This document shows positions 43,960 through 57,569 of a DNA stretch of 64,000 nucleotides, in pieces. Each line of letters starts with the position of its first letter. The first letter of the stretch is position 1. The notes beneath the pieces were generated by a model. It saw nothing but the letters and a program-made list of their open reading frames with translations, was not told the origin of the DNA and made no database searches. The DNA lies in assembly GCF_000143415.4 (NCBI RefSeq), contig NW_003314335.1, forward strand, positions 402,113 to 466,112, written 5' to 3'. The position numbers and the translations under genes were made by a program. Source of the stretch: Selaginella moellendorffii. Lineage: Eukaryota; Streptophyta; Lycopodiopsida; Selaginellales; Selaginellaceae.

Positions 43960-46900
43960 ATTAATCCTAATAGACACAACTTCCCCACCACCACTAGTAT
44001 TAGTAAATACCTCGCCACCAATAAATATAGCCTCAACAACAGTAGCATCAAAACTAACATGAGCTTTTACCTTAGCATCCACCTCATTATTATGCTCTTT
44101 ATGGCCTTCTTTAGTATGACTAATAGCAACTTCATTGGTTACTTGAGATGAATCTCCACTCAATTAAGGTTGTTTTTTCCTAGAGACTAGGACTATTGAG
44201 GCTCGCCTTGACACTTCCTCTAAAATAAAAAACAAAATATTAAAATATCTAACTTATAAAGCAAAATTTACTTATGGCATTATAAGTTTAAGTCCCTTCT
44301 TGGTCAAACTTAATTTATATATGCTCTCACAAGAAAAGTTTGTAAATAAAAAAGTGTAAAATCGATTGTAAACTACAAGAAATGCAAAGAAAAATAATGA
44401 AAGTCACTGAGAAAAGTTGGTTTGCCAACTTTATTCTACCTCTCTAAAATTCAGAAAACAAAAATTCTTAAGACCGAGAAGGAAAAAAAAAACTATAATA
44501 ACATAGAAGAGGTCAATTTGGGCAAGAATCGACATCTTTCACCCTTCGGCTTTTACAAGAAAATCGCTATCAAATCCTTAAAATCAAGAAAAATATATCA
44601 TAACATTTTTTAAGATGATGATTTCATAAGAACTGATGTTTTTGTCTCTCCCTATTTTTTAAATTATAAAAACCTCACCCTTAGCAGTAAGAAAAAAACC
44701 AAGAAAGCTTGCCTCTGAGAAAAATGAAGTTAGGGAAATGTTAGCTGCAAACAACATTCTATTCAAAGCAATGTAGTTTTTAGCATCATACTAGAATAAT
44801 ATCTTAATATCTAAAGCATTGAATGATGATGTCCTAAGGCATTATTGACATGTGCAATGCAACACGTTGAGAAGATAACTTCTTACTTGCCTATAATTTA
44901 AGTTAGTCCCTTAATTTTGTTATTATTTTGTGATTTTGAAGATCAAAGTTGTATTGCCATCCAACTTAAAATTCAAACTAGCAAAAAACTTTTAAGGAGA
45001 GTCTTACTATAAAAGTACTTATGGAAAGGGGGTTTGCTTGTGAGCTAAATCCTAAAAGCACTCTTAGAAGTGTCATCTAGAACCATTTATTTAGTGGTAT
45101 TCACATCCATTCACAAGTACCTACCATCCTTTGTTTCCATAAAAAAAAGCCAAAGTTGTGCTTTTTTCTTAACATTTTTTACTTCACTTTTATTGCAAGT
45201 TTTACTTTCAACCATAAAAAGCTTTTTATGATAAAAAATCTTCAATATGAGAGTAAAGATATAATATTGCTTCAATTGCTAAAATGTCACCCCAAGCATA
45301 AATAACAGCATGTTTCAACATATTACAGAGAAGATCAGTTAGAAGAGTAATTATCTCTAAGAAATCCTTCATAAATCATCAAAAAAACTCCAATCATATT
45401 ACAAAAAACTATGGAGATCATGTATTATCAAAGGCAAAGGTTAGTCACTCATAACTTGGAATTTTTCAGGATCAAGCCACACATCATACACTGAAATCAA
45501 ATGTTTAAGATATCCAATCTCTAAGAAAAACTTGCATTTAAATAACTTCAAATAAAATTTATTATCCATACATAACTCTTTGCATATATATTTTATGTTC
45601 CTCCATTGTAGAGTTGAATATTAGGATATTATCATGCAATCTTCCTTAAGTAAGGTTATAAAACTTAATTTGTCAACCTTTGAAAAGTTGTAAAAGCATT
45701 TATCAAACCAAATGGCATCACTAAAAGTTTATGTTAACCCACTTTCACCATTTGCAAAACATTCTCTAACTTAAAATAAATATGATGATGCCCTTGCCTC
45801 AACTTTATAAATACTGAGTATTACAAAGACAATTAAGTAAATTATCGATATGAGGGACTGATAATATATTCTTTACAATTTTATTGTTTAATCCTTTATA
45901 TTTATGAAGAGATCTTATATATCATCTTTTTAATTAATTATCACTATTGGAGCAACCCAAGGAGACTTATTTATCCATAACTACCTTTTTTAAAGGTACT
46001 TAGTAAACTATCTATTGATTTCCTCATCTTTAGTGGAACTAGTATGAGTCAATAGTTGATTGTAGCTCCAGGAATTAAGTCAATCTCAAAATCCCATATT
46101 CTAGAAGTAAACTATCAAGCAACTCATCTAAAATATATCACAAAACTCCTCTTGAATGTAATTCATATGAAATGTATTCCAAATAAGGTGTTTGTAAGAT
46201 TAATATAAAGATCACAAAACTTACAAGCATACTATCTAAAGAGAAAGTCCCCTATCCAATCTCTAGGAATTAGTTCACAAGAGTAACTTCTTCAAAATTC
46301 TTTAAAAATGAAGCACAGAAAGCCTTTATCAAATTACTTCAAGAATTTAATTTTAGATTAACTTTGATGAGTCATAAAAAATTTAATTTTGATATTATCT
46401 TTATAAAGGTTATAAGATTACCAACTTTTCTACAACTTCAACTAGCAATCAGCCTTTTTATTGCCATAATCATTTGATGATGACTATCATTTCAAGATAC
46501 CATAATCCTTGATTTACAATACTATAATCCAATAGTAATTACAGACATGAAATTGATTCAAACTTTGAAATTTTATATGAAGCAAGAAATTTTTTAATGA
46601 GATTGATGGAATCTTTCACCTCCTTCATATCATTATGAATCTTAGTAATGTAGTGTCCTTTCCTCATGACAACATCATTAAAGCTAAGTTATATATGTGG
46701 TGTCCCTAATCAAGATCTTAGAATTTTTATTAGATCTTACCATTATTTGAATAGGGTGTAATATGAATTAAAGGATGAGATAATGACCTTGATGAATGAA
46801 GGAAAGTTACACTCCTCTATAGCTTTGAGTAGTTTTGTTATTTCTTCTCCTATCAATAATACACTTATTTGAATATGGCAATTCAACAATGTGTTTAGTG

Positions 46901-47560
46901 GGTTTTTAAGTCAGGAAATTCCACTCAAGGTTAGTTTATTGGAGATATGTACATCAAAGAATGGAATTTGCATTGGTGGCATTTATTCTACACTTCTTTG
47001 AAAGTTGTTGATTCAAGTCATTAGAAAAACTATTTTCAAGTTTTTGTGTCCACAATCGATTTCTTTTGTGATTTATTAGATGATAATCTCAATACAAATC
47101 CTCTATGAAGTTTTTGTAATATTCTATAACTTTATGGCAAAATAAGTGGCCATCTCTTTGTAGCAATTAGCTACAATAGAGAAGTTTGGATATCACTACT
47201 CAACTTGAATCAAGATATTAAAGAAATTTTTAAAAGCAATTGTAAAGAAGTATATTATGTGGGAAAAAGGAAAGAGATTTAAGATTGCATAATTTCCTAA
47301 ATTATATTGGAGTTATCAATTGCACACACACCTAAATAGAGCTTCCAGGTGAGGAGATTACAAATAACAATTCAACATACAAGTATAAGTTATTGTTGAT
47401 AATGAATCTTATTTTCTAAACTTGAGAGCTAGATATCTAGGATTTGCAAGTGATTAGAGGGTTTAGGCCACAAATAACTTCAAGTCATAGGTTACTCTTG
47501 GTGAAAGACTAAATGATCCTATTTACTGTACAAGATTTGGAAATTATCCCTAAGTATTTA
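43960..47560 (-). mobile_element. AT-rich stretch with a decayed minus-strand LTR-retrotransposon polymerase
   Basis: The only recognisable content is a degraded reverse-transcriptase segment at about 45640-46000 on the minus strand: a VMPFGLINA block (revcomp of 45700-45725) and an upstream INKSPWVAP-like block at about 45955-45985. Element ends were not found and the assignment of boundaries is arbitrary. The rest is AT-rich with no gene signature. Confidence 0.4.
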
Positions 47561-49860
47561 ATAGTAGACTTTGAGAAGGCTTATGACCGAGAGGATTAGC
47601 ATTGCTTAAGTAATGATCAAACAGATAGCACTATTGTATAAAAGAGCAACCAGCCGAGTCATGATTAATAGGGAGACAGGACCTTCTTTTCAACTAGGCC
47701 ACTTGGTAAGGTAATGATGCCCCCTGACTCTATACTTGTTCTTAATTGTAGCTCCCAAAGACAGAAGTGGTGGCATGAGAATTGGATGGAGCTTTTGCTG
47801 ATGACATGGCACTCTTCCTATAAGCCACTATAGAGAACCTGGATAAAGCAAAGGAATGACTAAAAACTTTTAACTTGGCTGTCAGAGTGGCAATCAACTA
47901 GAACAAGTCAGTCAGGATAAACTAGGGGAACCTTGGGTTCAAATCCTGTGGACAGGCAATTGACTTCCAGTGGCTGAAACCTTGAGAGGATATGAGATAC
48001 TTGAGGATCTAGGGGTTAAGTAAAACATAACATTGTAAGATGGCATCTTGTGGACTCTGGTCTAGAAATGGGCTCCCAGGAAGCTTGGCCTCTCGACTAG
48101 GACTGTGGTGGCAAAGTCTGTCATCTTGCCAAACATATGGTACCATATCTCAATCTGGCTGCAATCTGGTATATACTTACGTTTGGCAGGGTGCACTGAT
48201 GATAGGGAGGATGATGGGCAAGGTGGCATAGCAATTCCATCCACGAGTGTTGAGAGGACTCAATTTCATTGACCCCAGTGATATGGCCAAGGCTCTAAGG
48301 TACAAGATCATTCTCATGGGACTCCAACCAAGTAGACAGCCATTTATCCATGGCACAACATGACTTGCCCATGGGCCAAAGACCCGTGTTGGTTGTTTGC
48401 TGAAGGCCCAATATAGGTTGTGAAAGGGGTCCTCTTATCCAGGGACTCCACAGGTTATGGAACTCTTTTCCCCTAGGATAGATTAGACTAAGCTGCATTG
48501 AGGATTGGCTCAACCAGCCACTTTTTTTCAATGCGCTCTTTAGGGAAGGGGATCAGACATTAGGCAGGGAGGACCACTACACCATCTGGAGAGAATTTCA
48601 TGTCGGGGGGTAGCAGCTGGTGGACATAGTAGACAGGGATATGTTCAAAACAGCAATCCAAAGTTTTGGAATGGGGAAATGATGGAAAGTGGATTAGAAC
48701 TTGTTACAACTCCTCTAGGCTGTCAACAATGCCAAAGGAGGAAGAAAATGGCTATGACAATGCGCACAAACTGGAGACTTCATAGCGATCTAATAAGAAG
48801 CACAACTAAAAGGTGAGGAATGCAAGTTAGAATCAAGGGCATTTACTGCACTGATGCTGGCGTGGACAGAGGTGGACATTGAGGTATGGTTCATTACCTC
48901 CCCAGAGAAAAACGATGGCCATCCCTTTTCGATTGTGTGGGGAGACATGCTGGTGATGGCTGGAGAGGTGTAGCACATGCCCACAGTCATGAATAATGAA
49001 GTAAAAGGCAGGATCCAAGTTTTCTAGCAATCAACCAGGATAATAGATGTAGTCGAGTCAGAGGGAGAAGGATGATGGAGGATCTTGACTGGGACCCAGC
49101 TGCTTGGAGGAGAGGCAACAATGGTTTTTCTCATATGATGTTAAGGAGGCTTGTAACAGACTCCACATGAGGGTGAAAGGGACGAAATCCCTGGAGAAAG
49201 TGGATTGATGAATGCATGGAAGCAGAACATGTCATAGACAACATGGTAACTTTCTGGAAGCTCCCAATTTAGGAGAAGGTGAAGATCACCTCATGGCTGG
49301 TGGCCAATAATAGCCTTCCAGTAGAACACCGTTTTCAGGAGGAAACCAGCCAGTGCTGCTTGACACGTTATGGGAGTGTGACTTAGTGAAGGAGGTATGG
49401 AGATAGATCCTTAAAGTGTTCAAGGACTTGGGAGTCACAGCCAATATGGAGGTATGCAGTGGAAATGTTCTTCATTGGTTTGAAGAGTCAAGGGGCTCAG
49501 CAACAGCATTGGCCTGGTGAAGAGTGCGGTGTCGGGGACAACATGGATGGGGTATCCACATACAATAGGATCTGGTGGGAGCGGAGCAGGGGGTTTTAGG
49601 CCATGACCGTTGGGCAATATGGAGGGCCACAGGAGTTGAAGAGATCTGGGAAGCACGGAACAGTCTCTGCTTTGATGGTTAGCAAGCACGAGTGTCGGCT
49701 GTAGTAACAAACTGGTGGGCAGCACTGAAGGATAGAAAGACACCAGTAGGGATGAACCACTGGAGAAGCATATGGCTCCCCTGTTTTGGGGTGGACTCTA
49801 GGGGGGAGATACACTGGAGGTGGAGACCCCCAGGGGACAAAATGCCCCCTAATTGCTCTA
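47561..49860 (+). mobile_element. Decayed L1-like LINE (reverse transcriptase and zinc-binding C-terminus)
   Basis: Plus-strand pieces of a non-LTR retrotransposon ORF2 in order: DFEKAYDR near 47565, LLYKRATSRVMINRETGPSF near 47640, SFADDMALFL near 47795 (the FADD catalytic motif), NKSVRINLGNLGFKS near 47905, LASRLGLWWQSL near 48085, and a zf-RVT-like tail (TSWLVANNSLPVEHR, then CCL) near 49290-49360. Many stops and frame changes make it inactive. No poly-A end or target duplication was identified. Confidence 0.7.
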
Positions 49861-50196
49861 CCTAATGATAATCCCTTGTCCTGGTTGCATGGGACTTTGG
49901 CAAGTGTACAGTTACATTTATCTACCCAGGATCCCAAGTCTGGAATTAGGGCCCAAAGGCACTTCCAGATCGACCTCACATAAACTATCAAAGGACTTGG
50001 AATTTTCCTAGGTCCCCCATTTAAGAGTTGTCATGACTCCTTATCAAGATCAATATCTATCCCCAAAAGAATTGATATTAAACAAGGTTAGGCTTTCCTA
50101 AGTCTATAAAATATTCTTAAAATATTTCTATAGCCCAGCTCTGGAGCAACATTGATAAATTTAGAAATTCAGTGGACCTCAACTTTCTGATTCAGT

Positions 50197-51590
50197 ACCT
50201 TCATACCATTTTGGTTCATTCCTACAAGACGAAAACTACTACATCACTTTAGATTCTCAGTCCAAAAACGATTTCATAGCTAGACTTATCAAACAGATCC
50301 ATTTTCTCCCCCTATGGACCAATACCGAGCCAGCTCGTCACCACCACGATCAAAACTCCCCTCCCCAAGCAAAACAAGACCGTGATTGTCGCCACGCATG
50401 GAACTGACACCCATCCCAGAACAAATCCGAAGGCCCCAAGTTAAATGGCCCTGGAGTGAAGCTCTTGGCGCGGAAAAATATCGGGAGTGTGTGTGCAATG
50501 TAGAGGCCGATAGATACCATAGCTTGAAAGGCAACGCTGCTTCCCAAGTACTGGAGAAATACCAAAAACCACGGTGGTGAGTCAAGCAACGAGAAATAGT
50601 AGAGGATGAGTTCCGTGACTAGCAACTCAAAAGGTATAAAGTTCTTCCATGTTTGGATCTCTTTTTTCCAATCATTTTCAAGGATGGCCTATGCTCTCAA
50701 GGGATGCTTCTGGCACACTCGCGGTGTGTGCGTTTTGCATGGCTCTTCCGGTAAGTATCCCACAGAAAAAAAATGGGCACGGCAGGCAAACTATGCTTCC
50801 GGTTCCAGTGCCGTATTTATCCTTGAAAATGGTGTAAAAGAGTTGGGCTACGGCATAACCTTTGGCGTCGTTGTTTGGATCAAGCAAGAACCCGATGTCG
50901 CTGATCGCCAAAGTGATTTCGAGAATGTAACCATCCAACGATGACGGATATAACAACGGCACTTATAATTCCAAATGCACCGTTTTTGTCTGCTGATCTG
51001 GTCTCCTCGGACTGCATGGGACGATGGTGAGGACAAATATAAACCAGAAAGCCACCATATGAGCAGAGGCATCGTATCCAATAAGTGCGTATTGGCTCAT
51101 CAAAATTCCAAGAAGAAAAATATACGGATAGCTGTGAATACCTTCGTTGTTCACTGTGTTGAAATACTTGAAAACAACCAATCAAGTTCCAGAACACGGC
51201 AAAGGTACCGAAAAAAGAGAGGATATGAATTGGCAGGCTATTTACTAGCCCGTGAAGAAACAAAAGGTCTGCATGGAATCCTATTACGACGCACTTGGAG
51301 GCATAATAGCCACGACCATTTGCACCACCAGTGCTCAGTAGTACCATCACTTGAAGGAGAGTGGCTAGAGAAAGGTCTATGCTTGTCGTCACAGGCCACT
51401 GAATTTGAAACATAAAACACACTAAAAGAGAAGAAAAGAGCGAGAGCTAGAAAGACACACCTGACCAACAATGTAAAGAAAGGTGAATGAGAGAGTAAAC
51501 GAAAGAGCTTACCAGCCAGTGATCCATGCTGCAAACGGACCCCAGTTCTCGCCAGCTAGGTTGAAGCTCCAGAATTAGAGTCCTAAGAGT
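50197..51590 (-). pseudogene. Broken BAT1-type permease (duplication copy B)
   Basis: Minus-strand remnants align with the permease at 35101-37054 in order. The last exon has internal deletions (ILYYFSLLDSPPWFLVFLQY survives; the MAYAFSRDGA start of the exon is displaced). Exon 6 is partial (ISDIGFLLDPNNDAKGYAVA, KDKYGTGTGSIVC). Exon 5 has lost its first part, and exon 4 is fairly complete (LSTGGANGRGYYASK). The 19-nt exon 3 region is altered, exon 2 keeps only its end near 51510-51575, and exon 1 is gone. Multiple frameshifts rule out a functional product. The neighbouring lipoxygenase of the same duplicate is intact. Confidence 0.92.
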
Positions 51591-52006
51591 ACCACCTATT
51601 AGCGGGATGGACTCAGGCAGAGCAAATGACTCCAGCGGTGGGATGGGATTCGCGTGCGTCGGTCTGATCGTAGCCCCACGGACCCAGCACGAGAAAGAGA
51701 CTCTTTTCGGCTCCTTCTAAGGTAGTTTTCTTAGTCCGTCGACAATTTTATATGCAGCTACCAAAGTAGGATCAAAAGTAGGTCACTGATTCTCACGTCA
51801 CCTTGCATGAGCTGTTACGATTTGGTTGCTCGGTGAGAAAGAAAAATCTGCCTGTAGCCTCAATCACATGATACTAATCAGTCCCACCTTCTTCACGTGT
51901 ATGCCTCAAGCTGCGTATAAATCTGCAACCCCTTGCAGTCGAGGAAAACATTAGCTTACAACTTGCCTTCCTGCTTTTGTATACTCTTGCATCTTGCTCT
52001 TCTAGT
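51591..52006 (+). promoter_or_regulatory. Promoter of lipoxygenase copy B
   Basis: From about 51840 onward this matches copy A closely, including the G-box CACGTG (51894-51899) and TATAAAT (51916-51922). The permease-side half (51591-51830) is rearranged: the permease start codon and first exon are missing. Confidence 0.65.
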
Positions 52007-54979
52007 ATGGCGCTTCTCGGAGGCATAGCTGGAGCCTTGTTCCAGGATAGAGGCTCGTCTAAGATCGTCTATAAAGGCGCTGTCCTCGTCCGGAAAACTA
52101 ATGTCCTCGATGTCACCAACGTTGGAGCTTCGGTGGTGGACAATACCGCAGATCTCCTTGGTCTTGGAGTGACACTGCAATTGATCAGTAAGTATATGTT
52201 TGTCGCTGCCAAGAACATCCTCACCTTTGAGTATTGTACAGGTGCCAAGACAGGAAAGAAGAGCGATCCCGCAAACCTTGAGAAGTGGTTGTTTTCTGGA
52301 GGATTATTTGCTACGGACGATGTCAAGTACTCTGTGAAGTTTTCAGTAGATCCGGATTTCGGACTGCCTGGAGCATTTATCATCGCAAATAGTCATCCAA
52401 GTGAATTTTACCTTGTCTCTTTGACTGTCGAGATGCCTGGAGGGGGGAAGATCGTTGAGTTTCCTTGTTATTCCTGGGTTTACAATTCGAACCTCTACAG
52501 AACAGAGCGTCTGTTCTTCAGTAATCAGGTAGGCCCTGCGTGGTAAAGATCTCTGACTGTTGTATCCTGACGAATTCTTTCAGCTCTACTTGCCAAACGA
52601 GACACCGACGGGCCTGACAAATGCTCGGGAGAGTGACTTGAAAGCCCTGCAAGGCGATGGAACGGGAATTAGACAAGACTGGGATCGGATTTACGACTAC
52701 GATACTTACAACGATCTGGGAAATCCACTCCTCAACCTGCAAAGACCAACTTTGGGCGGATCGACTGATCTTCCTTATCCCCGCAGGTGTCGCACCGGTC
52801 GAATTAACATCAATGGAGGTCTGAATAAGAAGAAGAAGAAAAAAAAAACTGATTAGTGATTTTCCTGTGCAACAGTTGAAACTCTCACCTTGACCCCGTT
52901 AAACAAATTCTACATACCAAGCGACGAAAGATTCGGCGCCGTGAAGAACAGTGACTTCCTGGCCGACGGTCTCAAGGCACTGAGTCACAGCGTTCTTCCA
53001 ACTCTGGAAAGCATCATCACGTTTGACCAGACGTTTGATTCGTTCAAGGAGATAAAGGACCTGTATGACCAAGGATTTGATATATCCGAGCTTGTCACCT
53101 CACCAGTAAGGGGGATGCAAACGCCACTCGAGTTCTTCAACGAGTTCACTGCAGACACCGGCAACACCAGCTACATGAAGTACCCACTTCCGCAAATCTT
53201 AAAAGGTAATGCTCTTCAAATGCAAACTCGAAAAACATGCATCTAACATCAGGCAACTACAGTGAATGAGAAGGGATGGATGACGGACGAAGAATTTGCA
53301 AGACAAATGCTGTGTGGAGTGAATCCTATGATGATTCACTGTCTAAAGGTAAGTTCATGATACTCACAGCCATTAGCCAACTCTTGAGTTCAGGAATTTC
53401 CACCCATGAGCACTCTGGATCCTGAAAAATACGGACCATCAAAGTCCGCTATTACCGAGGAACACATCGGCAGTCAGCTAGAAGGCTCAACCGTACAACA
53501 GGTTCGTTTTTCTGAAGTACGGGTTCTAAGTTGACTCTCTAACCACGCAAATGGAAATGCAGGCAGTGAGTGACAAGAAACTGTTTATTCTCAGCTATCA
53601 CGATGAGTTCATGCCTTACCTCGACAAGATCAACTCCCAGAGATCATCTTACGCTTACGCATCCCGAGTTCTCCTGTTTTTGAAGTCGGATGGAACTCTA
53701 CGGCCCGTAGCCATCGAGCTCAGCACACCGTCTTCTCAGAGAGTCTTCGTCCCACCGGCAGCTGGAAAAACCGATTGGCTCTGGGAGCTCGCGAAAGCAC
53801 ACGCCGCCACGAACGATTCTGGATATCACCAGCTTGTCAGTCACTGGTAAGCCAAACATTTAGAGAAAGAAAACAAAAAAGCAACCCTCTCGTATCTGTT
53901 GTGAAGGCTAAGGACACATGCTTGCATCGAGCCATTCATCATCGCGACTAACAGGCAGCTGAGCAAACTTCACCCTCTAAACCCGTTCCTGCAGCCTCAC
54001 TTCAAGTACACCATGTCAATCAACTCGCAAGCGCGGCAAAGCCTCATCAATGCAGCTGGAATCATCGAGCTAACTTTCACTCCAGGAAAATACAGCATGG
54101 AGATGAGCGCTGTGGTTTACAAAGGCTGGAGATTCGACGAACAAGGCCTACCAGCAGATCTCATCAAAAGGTAACACAAACAAAACAAAACAAATTCTGG
54201 CACTGACACCACTACTCGGTTCCAGAGGGATGGCGGTCCCAGACTCCACAGCAAAGCACGGACTCAAGCTTGCAATCGAGGACTATCCATATGCCGCAGA
54301 CGGTCTTGAAATCTGGGACGCTCTGGAAAAATGGACGTCCAGTTATCTCGACGCTTGCTACAACGACGACGAAGCAGTAGCAAACGATACAGAGCTCCAG
54401 GCCTGGTGGAACGAAGTAATCAAGAAAGGCCATGCAGACAAGAAGGACGAGCCATGGTGGATCAAGCTGGACAGCAAGAAGAACCTGGCTCTAGCGCTCA
54501 CCACTATAATCTGGGTAGCGTCGGCCCATCACGCAGCCGTGAACTTTGGCCAGTATGCATACGCTGGCTACATGCCCAACCATCCCACCGCCACTCACAA
54601 GCCAATCCCGGCCGAGAACTCGGACGAACACAAGAAGCTGCTGGCAAAGCCCGAAGAATTCTTCCTCGAGACGGTCTCGAGGAAGCTGGAAGCGATCCTC
54701 GTCATGCTCACGCTCGAGATCCTCTCCTCTCACGCGTCGGACGAGGAGTACCTGGGGCAGCGCCATATCTCGAACTGGACGGATAATCCCAAGGCCATCG
54801 CCGCCTTCGAGAATTTCACCGCCGCGATGAAGAATGTGGAGGGAATCGTGGCGCGCCGCAACGCCGATCCATCACTCAAGAACAGATTGGGGCCCGTGAG
54901 CATCCCCTACACGCTGCTCTCCCCGGCATCAGAGAAAGGGATCACCGGCAAGGGCGTGCCCAACAGCATTTCCATCTGA
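52007..54979 (+). CDS. LOX: Plant lipoxygenase, copy B
   Basis: Same reaction and architecture as copy A. Nine exons (52007-52187, 52242-52528, 52584-52818, 52876-53205, 53263-53348, 53394-53501, 53563-53846, 53907-54170, 54226-54979), each exactly the same length as its partner in copy A, give 842 residues. All iron ligands are conserved (His503, His508, His694, Asn698, Ile842). About 38 residue differences from copy A are scattered, e.g. ATNRQLS for ATHRQLS next to the iron site, QRHISNW for QRAIANW, and PVSIPY for PVQVAY near the C-terminus. No stop or frameshift is seen, so it should be functional. Its permease partner is broken, making this a stand-alone duplicate. Confidence 0.95.
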
Positions 54980-57394
54980 GATATAAACCCTAAGGATATA
55001 TACAATATGTACAATACAAGGATATATATAATATCTATATATATAAGAATGAAGGGCCCAGACCCCGCAGCCGTCCGATCCCAGGCTCGGGGCAGCCTCG
55101 GAAGCAATGGTTCTCTGGAAGAGGCCAGGGCCAGTAGCCATGGTTTGTGGGCATATTGGCTCAATGTTGTGGTGGCTAATGGGCAGTATGCAGATGTGGC
55201 CAGGAAGGGAAGAGGGCGTGGTGATAATTGTTACACCATGCACTCCTAGGGTTCCATGGCTGCTTTGCCTGCAGTTGTGTGAGCAGCACCACAGGCAGGG
55301 CTGATGAGGGAGTGCACCAGTGATGTTTTGTTAATTGCACACGTTTGGCACTGATAAACAGAATCAATTTCCTTATTCTTGATGCAGTGAAAGAGTTGGT
55401 GCAGATTTGCTGTCTACGAGGTGGTGGAGAGATTCTGATTTCTCAGTCTTAGTCATAGTCACTAGGGTATTCACCTGTGTCTGCTTGGAGATGAGGCCAA
55501 GTTACTTTCCTTCAGGTGGAGAAGCTATGCTTAAATGACTTGCTCTGCCCATGCTGCGTGTGCACTAGCAATGAAGTGCTGCACTATGTTTAAATTCTAG
55601 AGCTGACTAGTGCTATGGCAGCGGGTGTGGGTGATGCAAAGTATGGAGGTGTCTGCACAGCACGGTTCATGGCACACTCTATCACATCCACCTTTGCAAC
55701 AACAGTGGCTACAAGTAAGTGATCCCTTTCTTTCTCAACACTTCCTTTCCTAGGCTAACTTGATTTCTACTACTAGATCATTTAAATACCACACTAATCA
55801 TCCTCTACAATTTGGGAAAGGATGAAACTGTTAAGTTTTTCAGTGAGACGTGCCAGTGTGCCCTGAACAATACTAAGATACATTTAGAGCTTGCACATCT
55901 GGATGTATGGAATCAAGAGGCTCAAATCATTTCAAGCTCCTGGTGATAGACTGCACAGAATTGCCCTTTTACCATGGCTCCTCCTTTGTCTTTGCAGCCA
56001 CAAAGCTTCCACCACCCCAAGCAGCAGATGACGGCCCCTAAGGACAGGCCCAGGAGCTTGTGCCGCTTGAGCACGGGGATGTTCACAGTTCAGTTGTCAG
56101 AGTGCTCATCACAAACTGTACTCCTAGGCGCACAAGAATTCCTACTCCACGCAGCTCAATTGGTTAGTATTGCTCCAGGCCACAAATCATTCTTCATGGC
56201 AACCAAGACATGCTGCAAGAGAGCTCACATCCTAGATTGATGAATGGCTGGGCTACTCCAGATGTGGCTAGTTTTCCAGTGATCAGGTGGATATTTTGTA
56301 GGGTGGCTGAATCATCCAATCTCTTTGTCTCCAGGGCATTTCTCATGGGATCTTCCAGGGCATTCTCTCCAGGCATGCAGTGGGTGTGCAGCAAGCTCAC
56401 ATTCATGGTGCATGGCAATCCATGCAATATCAATGGTGCTCAAGGGATTTGTTCAAGGGACTGGCATGGGTGTTCAAAGTAGTCATATATGCATATTCTA
56501 AGATCCCTAAGTTAGTTTTTCCTATTTTACTTACGTTTTTCCTGAAGCTGTTCCAAATGTGTATCTTGCAATCTTGAGAAAAGTAAAAAACTCTTTCTTT
56601 ATTTCTCACATAACTCTTCCATATTGCATCAGCAGACTTTAAAGTTGTGCATCATCCTGGTCCATTCAAGTTCTTGAGGCTTGGAGTTCCAGGTAAAGCA
56701 GACTAAGTAGTTCTGTCTAGGTCACAAGATTAAGAAATTTGCTAGGTTGATGGAATTCCAGTTCTGTTTGGGAAGACTCCTCCACTTGGCAATGGTGGAT
56801 CTATTTTTTGTTAGGCTTTCTCTCTTTGGTTCCATCCTTCCATGGTAAAAAATGTTGTGTTATTCTTATTGTACTTTAGTGTGTTTGGTATTGTTTAGCA
56901 GCAGTATAGTAAATAGGATTGCAACAATCTCTTCACAGCTCTAGCAGCTAGGATTACTAATTTTTATTTGTGATTTTTTGGGCGAGAAAAAATAACACTC
57001 ATATGATTTAAATATTTTCAAAGACTTTGCCAATTGGGCAGTATCAATAGTTGCAGATCTTGCTGGGTCCATGAATACCAAGAGATTACCACCAGGATTC
57101 ATGTAATTCTTGCTCTAGGAACATGCTATTGCTAATGAAGATTTTTACTTGGTTTATAAAGAATTAGTTATAAAAAGTTTTAGGTACAATAAGTCTGAAG
57201 ATGTTTACTTGTCTGTTATATGGAGACATCCTAATGATGGCTTGTTTATGTCTAGATATCATTAAACATATGGAACCCAACACTAGGTGATGGTATATTA
57301 AGGATATTACCACTCAATTGATTAAATTTGAATTTGCTATAAGCATGATTAAAGCTCTAATTATTAATAAAAACAAATTAAACAACTTAATAGT
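54980..57394. other. Unassigned region after LOX copy B
   Basis: Mixed-composition DNA starting with an AT-rich ATATATA tract (about 55000-55050). Open frames are short, overlapping in both strands and match nothing I know. Composition at 55.1-56.5 kb is higher in GC than the surrounding transposon DNA, so an unrecognised non-autonomous element or gene relic is possible. Confidence 0.35.
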
Positions 57395-57569
57395 GTGAGT
57401 GCATGGAATATAGAAAGGGACTATAGAAAATGTGCATATCAATTAGCCTTAAAACCCTAACTTATATACATGAGTGAGTGGTCCAAATTAAAATTAATCT
57501 AACAGCTACCAAAATCCCACTATGCTAATATTGATATATGGCATCATAGCCATACACTTGGACCTCACA
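57395..57569 (-). repeat. 3' LTR of the 57.4-61.6 kb Ty3-type element
   Basis: 175 bp, partner of 61394-61569. It starts TGTGAGTGCATGGAATA and ends GGACCTCACA. Confidence 0.8.
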
